Origin: Crossaster papposus
Taxonomy: Eukaryota; Echinodermata; Asteroidea; Velatida; Solasteridae
NCBI GenBank assembly: GCA_037893245.1
Contig: JBAIAA010000532.1
Location: 310,001-374,000 of the forward strand
Length of the DNA: 64,000 bases
Direction of reading: 5' to 3'
Below, in pieces: positions 37,201 through 40,200 of the stretch. The translations under genes were made by a program, and so were the position numbers. The first letter of the stretch is position 1. Each line of letters starts with the position of its first letter. The notes under the pieces were generated by a model. That model was given only the letters and a program-made list of their open reading frames with translations. It was not told the DNA's origin and searched no databases.

Positions 37201-40200
37201 GTTTACAAGTCCGCTGGTACTATATCGTGGATTTCATTGTGGTTTTCAGTGGATCTTTGCCGGGAACCAGTACAGGGCGGGAAATTTCAAAATCAAGAAT
37301 CGAGGTCTAATTTTGTCGGTCAAATTGCAACAAAATTATTGGGAGAAAAACATGACCGTAACAATAAAGTGTTACCTGAACACAACATAAACAAGGTCCG
37401 ATAATAAATTTAATGTGTGAGTTTTCGTTGTAGTCCATCTTTAATAGTAGCCAGACAATGGAACTGTTCTATTAAACCGGTTTCCTTTAAAGGTAGGATA
37501 CAGTTTGCAGATATCGAAGAAATATTAGGAAATATCTTACTTATTTGAAAGTAAATATTGATTGTAGGCATCCAGCAAAATGATTGCGTTACTCATGTAA
37601 TTGTTCCAAAAAAAATACAGAAGAACAAGTGCCCGACGCCAGTTGAAAACAAACGTCGTTTTTCTTGCTTTTCTCAGCATCCATGATTATAAAACTTCGG
37701 ACAAGTCAGTTAAACAATATTTACTATAAAACACAACCCCTCAAATCCACCTATTCCTGGTGATTCAAGCATTTACCAATAGTGTATCCTACCTTTAATA
37801 GACACCGATTGTTATGCCCATCTGAACTTAAAACTGTTGGTCTCTTTTAACTTTTACACAGGTCAAGTTGAGCAGCACGTGATCCTATTTCAGCCAGTTA
37901 AACCATTGCTCTTGCTGTCCTCCAACGCACTTCAATATGCACCCCCCCAAAAAAAAACTGTGTATAATCTTTCAATGCACACATTTACGTGACTTGGCAC
38001 ATCCCAACGCCCTCATTACGAGGGAGGGTTTTAAAGAGTCGTTGGTTTGTTCCAGCTTTGCGATAAACCTCTGCCATACTTCCCTTACTATAGGCTTTCT
38101 CAGTCATAAATCCATCTAACGACACTTTAATTTCGTCCCACGAACATCGCCGAGCTCAATTCTCAATTTCAATTTCAAGAGGTTACCGATGGATTTCATT
38201 TAAGGTGCATATAAGATGCATTAAATTGAAAAACGCAAATTTTTATTCTGTGATTTTGTTTTAACGCTTTGGTCATTTAAATGTTATTGTTAACTGTTCA
38301 TTTTATTTCTACAGCGTCACACATTTTGATTATGGAAATTATATACACAAAAGGTCCTTGATATACAGAAGGTGAAACTGCACCTAAAATGAAATCCATT
38401 GGTAACTTTTTGAAATTAAAATTAAGGATCAAGATCGGGGATGATCAAGGACGAAATGAAAGTGTAGTTAATATAAGAAATTGGTGTGATATAAAATAAC
38501 TGTTAAAACAACTGGGAGAATCTATACCATATTTTTTGGCAGGGTTTTGTCCATTTACTTTTTAAATGAACACCCTTCGTTTTTTGTCCATCTACTCTAC
38601 TTTATTGGCCCATGATTCGTCATGATTTAAAGTTCAGGTCATACACCAACACTACACAGCAATGCCTTCCAATACCGGAAACGAGAGCTTTTATCTGCCT
38701 AAATCTCTAAATGAAAGATTTGAAGGTTAAAAGGAAAACTTCACTCTGCAGTTGGCCCAACAGCACTGGGCTGTTCAACTAACATTTATAAATATTCAAT
38801 GTACAGCACATGTTTGAATCAAATCGATTTACACCATCTATACTTAAATGTACCCTCTGAATGTAAAAGAGTTCAAATTTTACTCTCAAAAAGAGTGAGC
38901 CTCTAAGAGAACCACTCCGAAAAAAGTGAAATGGAGTTTTTCAGAGTGGAAACTATTCCAAAATAAGTGAAAAATACGCCCGGGCGGATTACTATTTCGC
39001 CCGGCCGGATTACTATTTCGCCCGGGCGGATTACTATTTCGCCCAGACGAATTACTATTTCGCCCGGGCAAATTACTATTTCGCCCAGACGAATTACTAT
39101 TTCGCCCGGGCAAATTACTATTTCGCCCGGGCGGATTACTATTTCGCCCGGGCAAATTACTATTTCACCCGGGCAAATTACTATTTCGCCCGGGCGGATT
39201 ACTATTTCGCTCAAGCGGATTACTATTTCGCCTGTCTGTTCATTTCAGTCAATGGTTGAATGAATCAGAACAAATAATAACGTGTATCACCATTTCGACA
39301 GTAATCCGCCCGGGCAAAATAGTAATCTGCCCGGGCGAAATATTGGTCCGAAAAACTGTTTTTGGCTATGTCCTAAATACGCTTCCGTACTAATTTGTGC
39401 ATCGATTGTGCACAGTTAATTTTATGTTGAGAATTTATATTCCGTATTGAGAATGATGTGGGATGATTTAGGAAGAACGTAAGACAAAATAATGTCAAAG
39501 TTTTAACAATAAAGCCTGGAATAAATTTAAACCCTTGACCTCATACTCTCAACATTCCAAACAACCTTTATCTGCATTATTGCATATTTGTCCACTACTT
39601 TCCTCTCTTATTTCCAACAAATATAAATTCACTCACACAGTCTAAAAAAAATAGGCACTAGACGTTTTTACTTTTAAATGAAATCAATTCACTCGATCAA
39701 GATCAAAATCCAATCGAAATCCACTGGAATTATGCTGTCAAGTTTTATTCAGTGCATTTCATTCTAAAAATCAGATTGATTATCACTTCAAAAAGTCTTG
39801 TCTTAATTTCTGTCCAGTGTCCAATGAATCCAGCATGTATAATTGTGTAAATCATGTGACCTGTGAGCCATATTTAGCTTTATTTTATTATTGACATCTC
39901 ATCATGGGAGCACGGTGGGGTAATCCTGTCATTTCCTTTAGTGCCTAATTAACCAGCAAGCTTCCGGTTTAATTTCCCCGCAGGCGTTAAAATGAAATCT
40001 CTCTTTTACCCACTCTCGTAGGTAATATTAATCGGGCATAGCTGCACGTCCGTGTCGTATAGACGTCATAACCCGCTAGTCTGAAAACCTACTTTTTTTT
40101 CTGCACTCATCGAGGTGTGCGAACCTTGCTGTTTATTCATTCAGAAAAGATCATCCTGATCGTTCTCAATAGTTAAAAGTAGTATACACCATTTGCTTTT

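Noticed and set aside
38886..39263. ORFs of about 90-100 codons with a [18 protein letters not shown] repeat
   Set aside because: All are frames through the 21-bp minisatellite, whose unit length is a multiple of three and therefore stays open in several frames.
38978..39345. CRISPR-like array
   Set aside because: Contiguous 21-bp tandem units with no unique spacers, in a eukaryotic intron.
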